64,000 nt of DNA, taken from contig NC_081412.1 of the NCBI RefSeq assembly GCF_030272615.1, positions 542,954,335-543,018,334 of the forward strand. Direction: 5' to 3'. A program made the translations under genes and the position numbers. Every line of letters starts with the position of its first letter. Within the stretch, counting starts at the first letter, position 1. This document shows positions 47,314 through 59,899 of the stretch, in pieces. Source of the DNA: Cryptomeria japonica. Lineage: Eukaryota > Streptophyta > Pinopsida > Cupressales > Cupressaceae. Under the pieces are notes generated by a model. It was not told the DNA's origin, searched no databases, and was given only the letters and a program-made list of their open reading frames with translations.

Positions 47314-47770
47314 CAGAGATTACTTTAGTGGCGAATATTCACCAATAGCGAATTTTTCACGTCGGTGACTTAGGAAATGGCGAATATTTGTACCGACTGG
47401 GGGTGGCTAGGTCGCCAGAACATTATCAATTTTTGTAAAATTCATGGCCCGATCGCCATATGTTTTATGTAATTAAATGTTTCTATGCGAGGATTTCGCC
47501 TACACTCTCCTAGGTTGCCTTAATAGACGACCATAATTCGTCTATAGGAATGTGAAGATTTGTTAGCTAGGATGACCCAATTCACCTAAAATTTTGCCGA
47601 CGCGTGTCTCCATTCACCCCAACTTTTGCCAACTATATTGTATTTGCCAATTATTTGGACGACCCATAATCACCTCAAAAATTACATAAGTCATGTTATT
47701 GTTACGCGGGATTCGCCAAATATTTGTATACCATATAAAATTCCCACGGAATTCACCATATAAGGATTGG
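47314..47770. repeat. 5' subterminal GGCGAAT-type motif array of the hAT
   Basis: Motifs such as GGCGAATATT, AGCGAATTTTT, TTCGCC, TTGCCAA, ATTCGCC and ATTCACC recur in both orientations over about 450 bp. The same motif family fills 59900-60388 and the miniature copies. Subterminal arrays of this sort are the usual transposase-binding zones in hAT elements. Confidence 0.55.
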
Positions 47771-48150
47771 TATAAATACATGTAAAGATCAAATCTATCT
47801 CTACACAATCTGGTGGGCTCTAGGCTCTGAATTCTAATCAATAGCAAAGTTTTAGACTAAGGAAAATCATTGTTTTTGATTGCATTGGTGACTTCTAATG
47901 ACCTAAAGCTGAGCGATCATATTTTTGAAGTGTTATAATGTTATTATGAATTTATCTATACTTGTTTACACTGTTGAGTTCAATTTTATTCAGTGGCAAC
48001 CCGTCAGTGTCATGTGGTTAGCCAGGACATTCAAACCTCAGACATCTAGATTGTTAGTTGTAGGGCCAATGAAACATATATTATACTTTATAGTCTATTA
48101 TTACTTTTTCAACAAATTGATTTTTTTTGGCAGCCTTTACTTCGTTGGAG

Positions 48151-50691
48151 ATGTTGAACGGGAAGAAGGGTAGGAAACCTGAATGTGGGGAAGGCCATGA
48201 GAGGCCAATAAAAAGAAGAATGTTGTCTTTGTACTTTATCTTTGGAAAAGATTGTGGTGAAAATTGGGAAGGTACATCATTACAAGTACAAGTATAAAAT
48301 TGACAACCTACATTGCATGTTGAAGACAGCGACGAACCTGATATCTCAGATCAGGATGATCTTGAAGAAGATTATCTGGTAGATTCCTAGGTTAATTGGA
48401 ATGATATAATTGACTTGGGTGATAATGTTATTGATGATAATGCACGGAAATGGAAAAGAAAAGCCAGATCAAAAAAGGATGAACCACAATCAAAAAAGGA
48501 TCGGGAGTGGGATATGCTAGTGAGGAATTTTCAAATTAACTAGGCATCAAAGTATCCATTCATTGAACCAGTGGAGAATCCAATTGAAGGCGAGCCTCCA
48601 ATAGAATGCAGGTGTAAGATTTGCACTTGGAAACATAACAAGGAAATTATGTTGCAGCTAAAATTTGACACCATAGAAAAGCATATGGGTAAAGTTTATG
48701 AAAAACAAATGATAGACAAAGTTGAAAAATCAGTGATAAGATGGAAAACAAAGGAGGAATGTAATAATGTGAGGAATGCCGAAGAGTATTATTTTCATGA
48801 GAAAATATAGACAAAACCTGTTGAAGTTAAAGGTTCTATTGAAGCTAGTTTTGGAAAAGCAATGCAAATAGAATAGCTAGGAAAAGGTGTTCAGTTAAGC
48901 ATTTTTTTTAATATTTTGAGCAGAGGGTGTGCTATGACAAATTTCCCATTAATTAGTGGTTTATTACACTTTTTTAAACTTCCTAACTATCCTAATAGAC
49001 ACTGGTCAGTAAACAATGGATGGGAATGGACAAGTTATCTTGCTGAGGTTGAAAAAGAAGATGTAAAGGAAAAAATAAGAGAGTCAAACTTTATTGGATT
49101 TTCTTGAGACAAAGTTATAGCAGTAGACAATACTTTATGGGTATGCATGCATGTTTATACTATAGAGAATCATACCTGCCAACCTCATCTACTATCTCTT
49201 GCTAAAATGAAGGAGAGTGTGACAACGGATAATTTATTTCAACTAGTAAAGAGAAGTTTAATTGAATATAGAGGTATGGATGACATGATGGTTGCCAACA
49301 AATTGGTTTGTGTTGGAGCATATGGAGCTTCAGTAATGCAAGGTCACAAGAATGGTCTTTGTACAAAGATTGAAACTTCATTTGTACCATACATTACTGC
49401 AATTCATTGCATGGCTCATAGAATGAATCTAGATTTTGGAATTGTGAGCAAGTTTGCTTTGGTAAAAAAAATTGAAATTTTAATCAGAGAGCTCTACTCA
49501 CACTTCTGTTGAAGTCCCAAGCAATTTATGGAATTTCAACACTTTTCTGATGGAATAACTAATGGGAACAAGCTTCTCAAGAATAATGATACCAGATAGA
49601 TCTCTTTGGATGGTCCATCGGATCAAGTTTTTTCAGAATATCCATCCTTGATTGGACTATTTCACACAAATCATGATGAATCAGATCAACAGAATTTTCC
49701 TGACCTTCTTCAGAGGTTAAGTAATCTAGAGACACTCTTAACTTTAGCAGCTCTTTTGTCCATGCTAGAGGAAATGAGGAATATTGTGAAGGCTGCCCCA
49801 AAAAGAGCTTTGTATATTGAAAAATATGCTACATTGCGTAAGATGACATGCATGACCCTCGACAATCTCTATTGAATCAACCAACACTATCTGATGAAAA
49901 AATTGTTAAAGTGGCAGACACTCATAGATTTGAACAATCCTGATAAATTTTTATAAATCAGTGCAGACAGGGAGGTATGTGCCAATGTACGGGGAGTTGA
50001 GATACCAATGCACTTCTATGCCACGGTCTACTCGGAGGACCCAAGAAAGCGCCCCAAGAAGCAACTAGCAAGAGTTACAAGGGAAGATTTCAACAAGATT
50101 GTTGAGACTGTAACTACTTCTGTGAAGAAAATTGTGTATGATCTTTCCTCACAAATTAGAAGTAGATTCCCTCCTGACAACCTACTCGAAGCCATGTCTA
50201 TTGTATTTCCTCAATATTGGAGCCTCAATAGTGCACCTAATTTTTGAAGTAAGCTACTGACTTTAATAAAACAATTTTGCATATCTAGAGAATTGAATGG
50301 AGTAACTATAAATGGAATATTAGATGAAACTTGTCTTCGAGAGCAATCACCTCGTTTTGCATACACTATGAGAGAAAAATATGGCACAATGGAGAACCCC
50401 CACGAAGAGGGATCAATAACAAGGCTTTGGAAATATATAGTTGAGAATGCAACATTGCGTGATTCAATGCCAGAATATTTGAAGCTTGCTGATTTATGTC
50501 TTACCATGATATTGGGTTCGGTGGAAGATGAGAGAGTTTTCAGTGCTTTGGGGTTCCTAAAATCAAAGCTAAGAAACAAACTAGATAAAAATTTAGAAAA
50601 TTGCTTGAGGCTCTATACATCTAGGTATGATGTCCACACTTTTCCTTATGATAGGGCACTGCAAATCTGGAGGTCCAAATGTGAAAGATGA
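48151..50691 (+). pseudogene. hAT-superfamily transposase, decayed
   Basis: ATG 48151 to TGA 50689-50691 is one frame of 846 codons broken only by nonsense codons. The start is basic (NGKKGRKPECGEGHERPIKR). A Cys/His segment, CRCKICTWKHN...KHMGK, could be a zinc finger. IAVDNTLWVCMHVYTIENHT marks the first catalytic Asp region. KLVCVGAYGASVMQGHKNGL is the second, where the family's GADG reads GAYG, so the catalytic Asp is gone. AIHCMAHRMNLDF follows. The C-terminal dimerisation domain reads YLKLADLCLTMILGSVEDER then VFSALGFLKSKLRNKL. The protein would cut and paste this element; this copy is dead. Confidence 0.88.
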
Positions 50692-51768
50692 GGTTTGGGA
50701 AACACTTCAAACCAAAGTGCCAGTGGGACTAATGACTCATGTACTGGACCTACTAGTAGCATTGAGATGCATTTCAATGAAGGTATGCAGACTCAGAGTG
50801 AAGAAACCACAAACAAGAATCAAGAAAGCTCTAAATTTGATGAGAATGAATGGCAACTGTAAGAGATTGGTATTTATTAATCTTATTACTGTATCTCATC
50901 ATTCATATTACCAAAGCATATTACTTTTTACAATTAGAATTTATTATTGATTTGTAATTGTATTTTTCAACTTTCTATTTCCAGATTTTAAATAGCATAA
51001 TAAGAGACCATAATGTGTTTATTGATACATAGATGTTTATTGTTTATTTAGACATGTTTGAGAACTTATATTTTCATTAATTCTTTCAAAATATAGCCAT
51101 ATGATATAATTCATTCAATAGTAATACACTAATCTATGTGATTCTCCATGCAAAAGTCAATACAAAGTTTCGAAACCCTTTGCAAATGACCATGAATTCC
51201 CTTTTATAGAAACAAGGGAGCAACAACAGCTTCAGGTCGAATTGCAACATGTGAACACTCAACATCAAAATCACAAACTCAGCACAGATTTACATGGCCA
51301 TCACAGGCTGAATTAGTAATTTAACAATTGCTACATGTCTTATGTCTCCTGTTCAAAAAACAAAGTTCAAAATTAAAAATTAATTCATGCTATGACAAAT
51401 TAAATATAGATAATAGCAGTGCCCAAAACCTAGTAATCAGAAATAGAGAAATAGAGAAATGTTAAAGCTTAGGAGAATTTGAGAATAGAAATTTACAGGC
51501 TGAAGTTTTGCACTGTGCATCATAGATTCATAGGCTGGATTAGCAATTTAGGAATAGCGAGTGCTAGTTTTTTCCTATTCATAAAACAAAGTTATTTCAA
51601 GCGATGCCAATTTCCAAACAGAAAAAACATAAAACCTTGAAATTAAGAGTTAAAGAAGAAAGTTGTGCAATACATACTATGATTCTTAAGATTTATGTGC
51701 CAGTTTTTGTAGGGTGCTCCACTCTTCGTTTGAGGGAAGGTCATATTCTATAAACTATAGAAAGTCAA
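50692..51768. other. Stretch between transposase and G-patch gene
   Basis: The two genes converge here, so this should hold both 3' ends. AT-rich; the repeated words 'gaattagtaatttaacaattgc' and 'ggattagcaatttaggaata' appear near 51310 and 51537. Nothing else was seen. Confidence 0.4.
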
Positions 51769-54700
51769 CTACAACTTCGTCAACATTTTATATTTAGAAG
51801 AGTGACTTGACATCACTATTTCACCCAATAACAAATTCATAGTTGTAAATGGTTGGATGAATTCCAGAAAGCTTTGGGGAGTTGTGTCCTTAGGAAGCAA
51901 GTCTAAATCAGACTTCATTTTTATCTCCATGTTTTTTTTGTAAGCTTCTTTTCTAATGAATTTATTTGATGGGTCAATGGTCTTAGGCAAACCAAGTTTA
52001 ATCAAATTAGTTTTCTTTTCTTGCAGCTTCAATATCTTTTTGCCACATTTATCCATAACTTTTGATGTTTCCCTTAGTTTATGGCATTTTTGAATGATAG
52101 ATGATGTCTTAAATGTGGCATCAATACGGCTCTTAATTCCCTTGGACGCCAAGTAGCTGTCACTGGTATTGTAGACTACTTCCAGAATTTGTTTTGCCAT
52201 ATCCTCTTTTGAATAAACATGTATGCTCTTCTCAAAGTTCCCTTTGATTTTCATATAAATTACTCTCAGAGTTTCATTCAATTCAAACCATTCACACAAC
52301 TTGTCACTCCTCTGCATTATTTGCTGCCAAATTTTTTCTTGTATATACTTCGTTGTATTTTTCATATTATCTTTCAATCTATCCTCCAAAGTTTTAATTT
52401 TATCATTTGCATTGTGCAGGTCTTCTTTCATTTGTGCACATTTTTTTCTTTCTTCCTCTACTTCCTCTTGCAAATGTTTTTCTTTTTCCTTATGATCCAA
52501 TAGGTCCTATATTTTTCTTATTTTGGCAGCAGCAGACTCATAACTTTTGTATAATTTTTTAAAACTGGCTCTTTCCTCATCAATTTTTATTCTGCTTTTA
52601 GCCAGTTTTTCTCCCAGGTCCTTCAATTTTGCATCCATCTTCTCCTGCTCTGCAATTTCTACCGCAGAGCCCAAATTTTTTATCCTTTTCTATAAATCAT
52701 TGCACTTGTTATCTGTTGCTTTCCTCTTTGATTTTTTCGTTTGCTAGGTCTTCCTATAACTTTTTTATTTATTTCTCTAGTTTATTTTTTCTCTCTCCAC
52801 CTTTAGTAGTGAAGTGTAGACCACTTCATTAGTCCTTTTTGACACACTAATTTTGTCCATATTATGTACTTTGGAAAAATCCATTTGGAGGATGCTAACT
52901 TGAAATTCAAAGGGATCTATCTGACTGTGTGGTAGATTTTTATCTTTAGTTGGGGATATAACAACCACGAACTCCATCATATCTTTGTGTGGGTCATATG
53001 TTGGAAATACCTTGTTCCTTGCAGGTTGTTCATCTAAAACTTCAGTTAGGGCAACCCTATGAAATTCTCTCTTTTTTTCTTTATTTGCATTTGTTGTGTG
53101 TTCAAATTTTTCATAGTAATCATGAAATTGAAAATCTGGGCTTGTTGAAGTAATTGAATGTTTGAAAGGTGACATAGGAATAACAGAGGCTCCAATTCCA
53201 CTTATGCATGTGGTTTTAACTAATGCATTGCTAGGATTACCAATATCCTTTCCTGATCCTATCCCACTGACACGTTCATGTGTAGTTTTTATAATCTCTT
53301 GAGGTGTGTGATCTGAAGCTCCAAATGACTGATTTGTAGTGTCAGTGGCACTTGATATAGGATTCTAAATAGTATGACTATCTACCACTAGTGGCCTCTT
53401 GCCAGAGATATTTGTTGTAGCCCTTGTCCAACACTAAGAGAACTAGTATCAGTAGCAGTACCCATTCCAACCCCACCAATCACAACGACACTTGACTAAA
53501 CAATAATAGGAATACTATCCCTAGATTCTCCACTAGTGGCAGTGGCACTTGATTCACCATCAATGTTAATACCATGATGTGGTGGTGGTTGTGGATTTGA
53601 ATCTAAAACAAATGTAGGTGGACCCTGAGGGTAATGAGTAGTACCTTTCTATGATGAATTTGAAGAATCAAGTCCAATGATTGGTTTAATAGGAGCTTTT
53701 GATTTTGAATTTGATGGAAGTTTTGCCTCAAGTGGATACCAAATTCCTTCTCCTCTGGGACCTACACCACCACCTTCAAAACCCATTTTTTCCATAATGT
53801 TTGCTCCTTTGCTATATGTTTATTTCATGGACTCATTGACTCCACCTAATATTTTAGGGACTGTAGTAGTTGTTGGAGTGGGCTCAACCTCATACTCCTT
53901 ATCATCTTCACTCCTATCATGCGCTATTGTGGGATGTTCCATATTCCACAATTTGCTAAACTCTTCATCCTCGTCGATGGTCTCAAATTCTGCACTAGTC
54001 TTTGGTTCACCGAGATTCTTCCTCATAGTCCAAAAATCATTTATTTTGGTTTGAGTCCGATAACTCTCTTTACATTCTTGCAGAACTGATTTGGGAATAG
54101 ATTTGTTAGATGGATTAGCATATTTTTGGTAGAAATTATAGGACCTCCTATTTCAGATACCCTGTCCCTCCTCTATTGTCCTTTGTGTGTGCAATGCCAT
54201 TATTTGTGATGAAATTTCTACTATTGAAATGTTGTTGTCAGTGTCAATTTTCTCCATCTCTTTTTTTACCTCATCCCAGGAGTCCATGTTTCTAAGATTT
54301 TCTAGCAATGGTTTACTTTCATGTTGACATAACACTGAAGAGTTCCTAGTTTTCTTAAGCCTTGCTTGAACTAAACCGATTGGATCATACTGCTAGAGAC
54401 CCTCACCACCAAAGCTAAAAATTATGTGCCACATTGAATTCTTTTCTCTCGAATGTGAACCCTCCACATGAGAAAGGCAAGGAAGGAAATATGCTCTTCT
54501 TTTGCTGACCATAGAAGTGTGTATCTGTGCTCTCCAACTGCCATACATATTCCAATTCAAATACCCTCTCTGTCACATGTATTGGAAGTCTGTATGGTTT
54601 TACTGTTGATCCATAAAACCTTAACACAATGGATTCTTCCATGAAGAACCAGTCAGCCAATTGTATCTGACTTCTGAGTTGAATGCAATCTCTACAAGAC

Positions 54701-55736
54701 ACATGCAATCTAGGCATTGAAGTTCTTGTAATTTCATTATACATTGGTGCCAAAAAGAAGTCTACAAAATGGTTGTAGTTCTTTCTGTTATCATGCATCC
54801 TTATCTTTGGTATCCATTCATATATTATACACTCTGTTCTATTTCGAGTCTTGTCATCAATCTTATAGTTCACAATTTGAAGATTGCTGGTCTTGTATAT
54901 TGCACGATACTTGGATAGAAGGAGATAGCAAAAGTAGGATGAGAACCTAAATGTCTTACAGGAACCTTTTTTGATCATTAGTAATTGTTTTTGCATGAAT
55001 TGAACAATGTGCTCAATAAAATTATATCTTACTAGCTGACCTACACAATTGATATTAAAAATCATTTCAAGAAGGCTTGCACCCACTTCCCTATCATTTT
55101 CCAATCCCAGGTAAAATGACAGCAAGGAAATAGTATCCCCAACCTATGGAACAAAAATGTTAGAATCATAAGGACGCTTATGATTGTGATCCAACAGAGT
55201 ACCACGCTTTAGTAGAGCTTTGATAAATGAATCTCTATGGCTTGGATCGAGACTCTCATAATTCTCTGCTAGCTTTCCTAGGTCAATTTGGATGTTTGAG
55301 TTTTTTCCTCAAACCCTAGGTTCAACAAGCGAGCAAATTCTCCCACGTTTATGGATAGAATTTCCTCTTTTGTATTTTTATTGACAATTGCTTTTTTATC
55401 TTCATCATAATTTTCGGTGCAGAGCATGACAAAATCAAGGCAAGGGAATACTTTAGGTAACACCATTCTTCCCAATCCAGCATCCCACGATGCGATTTTA
55501 TTTGTTCTTTGTTTTAACATTGAGTTGAAAATAGTAAATTTTGCCCTGGATGGATCTGCAGCCTTACTAGACAATGCATATCTAATATCTATGATATGCT
55601 TTTCACCATGGATAGCAGGGTCATAAATATCATGGTATTCATTAGTGAAACCTGATGTTTTAACCAGTTTGGTTAGGTACATTTTTTTTTTCACTTGGCT
55701 TCCTGTTGAACTACTGCTTCCCATTTTCCCCATCAC
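51769..55736 (-). pseudogene. Long opposite-strand gene in the hAT, with G-patch motif
   Basis: About 1,300 codons starting at 55736 (or the inner Met two codons on). Part 1 (55278-55736) includes VKTSGFTNEYHDIYDPAIHG and ILSINVGEFARLLNLGFEE. After a one-base shift near 55300, part 2 (54415-55125) is open for 236 codons with YLLLSKYRAIYKTSNLQIVN and PYRLPIHVTERVFELEYVWQ. An acidic part 3 (53820-54335) follows. In frame after one stop comes a G-patch: ANIMEKMGFEGGGVGPRGEG then IWYPLEAK (53730-53810). A shifted segment and a long coiled coil (51769-52500, LQEEVEEERKKCAQMKEDLH) end it. G-patch motifs usually bind RNA or activate DEAH helicases. Whether this is captured host sequence or a proper hAT gene is unknown. 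Confidence 0.7.
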
Positions 55737-56134
55737 TGTTATTATTAATAATTCAAAATAATGCTAGATACAAACCTGAAAATGCTAACCCTCAAATTGG
55801 ACCATGAGATTAAAAAAATTAAAAGAGACGGGATGTGTTCTTGATTTTACCCAAAATTTCTATTTCACTAGATTGACGCAGATAGTCTCTGTTGCAACTT
55901 GCATTCCTCAATCTAGTAGTTGTTTCTGAATCTCCCTCAATTTATCAGTTTGTCCATGAAATGAAATACGATTATGATTTACGAGTCACTTTTTTTGAAA
56001 ACTCTCAAAAGTGCAAAAGTAATACTTAGGGCAAAATATCTAGAATCATGTAATTTTATTAATTATTATTAATATCTATTCATTGCTGAAGGAATAAACA
56101 TTCATTACTTCAGTCTAAATTTTGAGGATATTAA

Positions 56135-57070
56135 ATGTAAAACGCTCAATTCCCGGTGAAGTTCTCACAAATGTGTTAACTTCCCACATTTGGGCCGAAA
56201 TCCACCCTAAGACGTTGATCTTTTCTCATCCAACAAACGATGGTACCTTTTGTCAAATGTCGTGGGTCCCATGACTTTTTCCATTTTCGGGCACGTCACC
56301 ACACTCGAGTCACTTTTCGGGACTATTTTTTAATTATGTCTGATCATTTTAAACTTTCGCCCGATAAAGAGCTTTATAGACTTAATTATATTTAATTAAA
56401 TTTAAAACTTTCAATTCTGGGCGAAGTTCTCACAAATGTGTTCACTTCCCACATTCGGACCAAAATCCACCCTAAGCCATTGATCTTTGCTCATCCAAGG
56501 GACGATGGTACCTATTGTCAAATGTCATGGGCCCCATGACTTTTTCCATTTTTCAGGCACGTCACCACACTCGAGTCACTTTTCGAGACTTTTTTTAAAG
56601 TCTTTTTAATCATTTTAAACTTCCGCCTGAAAAAAAGCTTTATAGACTTAATTATATTTAATTAAATTTAAAATGTTCAATTTTGGGTGAAGTTCTCACA
56701 AATGTGTTCACTTCCCACATTCGGGCCGAATCCACCCTAAGTTGTTGATATTTTCTCATCCAACGGACGATGGTACCTGTTGTCAGATGTCGTGGGTCCC
56801 ATGACTTCTGCCATTTTTTTGGGCACGTCATCACACTCAAGTCACTTTTCAGGACTATTTTTTAAAAGTATTTTTAATCATTTTAAACTTCCACCTGAAA
56901 AAGAGCTTTATAGACTTAATTATATTTAATTAAATTTAAAGTGTTCTATTCCGGGAAGTTCTCACAAATGTGTTCACTTCCCACATTCGGACCAAAATCC
57001 ACCCTAAGCCGTTGATCTTTGCTCATCCAACAGACGATGGTACCTGTTGTTAGATGTCATGGGTCCCATA
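56135..57070. repeat. 266-bp tandem repeat, about 3.5 copies
   Basis: The word GTTCTCACAAATGTGTT recurs at 56161, 56426, 56692 and 56958, giving periods of 265, 266 and 266 bp. Each unit contains GACGATGGTACC, GGGTCCCATGACTTTT, CACGTCA and CTCGAGTCACTTTTC-type runs and ends with the near-palindrome TTAATTATATTTAATTAA. The last copy stops after about 110 bp. The units are less AT-rich than their surroundings. Confidence 0.9.
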
Positions 57071-57639
57071 ATAAGAGACATTTAAATAAGTGCAATAGTT
57101 TGAGATAACTATTAAATATAATATTAATATTATTTGTAAAAATATTAAATTCAAAAATAGTATAGACCATGAAACTTAGTTTTTAGAATTAAAAAAATAA
57201 CTTAATAAAAATATAAATTTTGATATACAATTTGAAAGGTAAAAGTTTAATATAAAAAAGAAAACATTCAATATTAAATCTAAAATATTAATTTAAAGTT
57301 TAACAAAATTCTTTAAAAATATGTTTATGATATATAATTTTAAAAAATAGTTTAAAAATATATATAAAAGTTCAACATAAATTTAGTGTACTATAAATTT
57401 TAGTTTAATTTAATTTAGTAAATAAATAAAGACTAAAAATATATATAAAAGTTCAACATAAATTTAGTTTAATATAAATTTTAATTTAATACAATTTTAA
57501 TTTAATTTAGTTCAAATTTATTAAATAAACAAATAAAGACTATAAAAAAATTATATTCAATTGTATTTACAACAAATTTTATAGCCTCTATGTAAAATCC
57601 AGCCTAAGCCATTGATCTAATTGAGTCTAATCCTGTTCT
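57071..57639. repeat. Extremely AT-rich stretch with ~85-bp internal repeat
   Basis: Almost only A and T. 'aaaatatatataaaagttca' and 'acataaatttagt' occur twice, at about 57353-57390 and 57438-57475, followed each time by 'aaataaataaagact' or a close variant. No gene. Confidence 0.6.
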
Positions 57640-58260
57640 CTAATTGAGTCTAGAATCTTGAATTTTCTTCTAATGACCTTGGCCTTGAGTCTAATAATGT
57701 GGTGAATCTTATTGATAAACCTGCACCTCCTAAGGACCTATGCAATATGCATTACCTTTGATCCTAGTGAGACTACTAAAATTTGAAACACCTGATGGAC
57801 CACTATAAGTCTATATATCACCTACAAAGATCAAAGACATACTCTCACAAGGGGTTCTCATTGATGATTGATCCAACATGTATGGTGAATGTAATAGCTT
57901 AAGAATATCTTTATACTTTACAATTGCATGAAGTAACATATTGATATGATAAATTTGATTTAGTGGTTAAGATCTTTGATGGTTTCACTTGTCCTACTAT
58001 AGGCTCTATTACTCTTCCCGTTAAGGTTGGTACTCAGTGCTTAGATGTCATTTTTGCTATCATTCCTAAATCCTACTTCAAATCAATTTTGTGTGAAGTT
58101 GGGACATCCTTGCCCTTGGTTCTCTTCCATGAAAGTGATCCCATCTACCCTTCATAAATGTATCAAATTTCTTCATTATGACAAAATCTTAACTATAAAT
58201 TATAGCATGTACCCAGTACCAACCCACTCATGCACTAGTTCAAAACTTCAACAACAAGTA
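57640..58260 (+). pseudogene. Ty3/gypsy aspartic protease-region fragment
   Basis: Translation gives GSITLPVKVGTQCLDVIFAI (57990-58050), then after a frameshift HPCPWFSSMKVIPSTLHKCI and KFLHYDKILTI. This is the region after the active site in gypsy retropepsin-like domains, where LGRPWL and VPSTLHQCIKF are usual. VLIDD near 57860 may be the decayed active-site strand. No other gypsy domain lies nearby, so it is an isolated relic inside the hAT. Confidence 0.6.
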
Positions 58261-58774
58261 AGTTGGACTTTTAGTTTTAATTCACTTGTTTTTTGTGAGA
58301 TAAACTTCTTTTTTTATATATAGTTATAAAATTATAATCAACCATAATCAATGTACAAATAATTAATGGAACAAACTGGATTTTCTTTTTATATATTAAA
58401 AATAGAGGAAGAAGCATTACATAAAAAAGATCACCGTATTAAATTTATTTCCATTTAACAAAATATTGAAATAATGTAGCTCATAGATAAAAAGCATTTG
58501 AAAAACTTTTATTAATAAAAATCAAATAGAAAGTATTTTAATATCCATAAGACTCTAAGAGGAAAACTGAAACAAACTCGAATTTGAAAATTATCATTAA
58601 TATTCATGCTTTGGAAATTTATAATTTTTACATGTATGAGACTTGAGTCCCTCAAAAACTTTAAAGCCAAAATGAGTGAGCCACTGAGCCTGTCAGGTTT
58701 CGAGGACATAGGCAAAAAAAACTACTAGAGGGTCGGGGCTAGGGCATAGGTAGTGGATCGTTTACAACTTTACC

Positions 58775-59350
58775 CTAAGAATCTGACCCTCCTTCCATGT
58801 AGAATTCTTTAGATAGCATAAGCTGAGAGAATTCTTCAAGCCACATGTAGTTTGGAAAGTTGTCTAGGAGCAACCATTTCCAGAGAAAGTCCCTACCAAT
58901 CGGCACCCATTTCCTGTGACGTGTCAAGTGCTCCACATTTAGATTCAGAAGAAATAGTTTCCTAGCCACTGGGACTGTTTGATCAGGGAGGAGAAGCTTG
59001 GATAATTCACTTGCCCAAGGGATCCCCACCCCTACTTCTGCAAGGACGACAACAGTAATGTCATCTCCAAGGAAGTCTTCCTTAAACACCTTCCACAACA
59101 ACATCAGCATATCCACCTTATCTCCTCTGAGTTCCAGAAGACACACCAAGAATTGAGATGTAATGTCCATGTTAACACGGTATCTATTTTGGTTTCGCAG
59201 AAACTCTTTGCCCAGGACCATTTGCACAACCTCATTGGTGAATGATCCAACCTCCTTGCAGACTGATTGGAGGGTTGGGTCTCTAACGGATCCCAGAAAG
59301 GCCCTCTGGTCCGCTGCATAAATACTTCTCAAGTGGATGGGATTCTCCAT
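58775..59350 (-). CDS. Unrecognised 191-residue ORF
   Basis: An uninterrupted frame from ATG at 59350 to the stop at 58775, notable because everything around it is decayed. The composition is protein-like and less AT-driven than its neighbours: AADQRAFLGSVRDPTLQSVC, GKEFLRNQNRYRVNMDITSQ, LLELRGDKVDMLMLLWKVFK, VPIGRDFLWKWLLLDNFPNY. No signal peptide, membrane helix or known motif. It lies on the same strand as the G-patch gene and 3 kb upstream of it, so it may be an upstream exon of that gene. Alternatively it is a separate cargo gene. Confidence 0.5.
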   Translation of the reverse strand: MENPIHLRSIYAADQRAFLGSVRDPTLQSVCKEVGSFTNEVVQMVLGKEFLRNQNRYRVNMDITSQFLVCLLELRGDKVDMLMLLWKVFKEDFLGDDITVVVLAEVGVGIPWASELSKLLLPDQTVPVARKLFLLNLNVEHLTRHRKWVPIGRDFLWKWLLLDNFPNYMWLEEFSQLMLSKEFYMEGGSDS

Positions 59351-59899
59351 CTTGAGAAATTAGATTAACAAATTAAACAAATTGAGCCTATAAACCTGAA
59401 CTAGAGGCAGAATTTAAATACTGTGAGCTTTGATGATTTATCTACCAAATGGAAAAGGCTAATTGAAGATGAAAGAAGCAAAGATCGTATATAAATAGTT
59501 GAAGCTCTTGATTGTAATAATTACTTCTCTAACTGTATTAATTACTTTAAATTTTTTTAAATCTTTTATATCTCTACAAATCTTTCCCATGAATGCACTA
59601 GTGTGCGAAATTGGAAACGACTATAAACCAATACCAAGTTGGCAAGTACCACATTGGAAGTTGTGGGGACAAAGTGGATTGTAGTTAGTGAATAAATATA
59701 TATTAAATGATCAAAATTAGTGATCTTGACATTTGATACGTGTCTATTGAATCCAATTCCATTGTGGGCACTTTCTAGTGAGCTATGTTCTCTTCAAAAA
59801 ATTGGGCTGAAATAAAACTTTAGCAACTGATCTACGATCATCGAACGGTTTAAAATTATTGATGGATTTTAGGTATGTGTCACCCTTCATGTGTCAAAG

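Noticed and set aside
52219-52832. Plus-strand ORFs rich in Phe, Leu and Ser
   Set aside because: They are antisense to the coiled-coil part of the G-patch gene.
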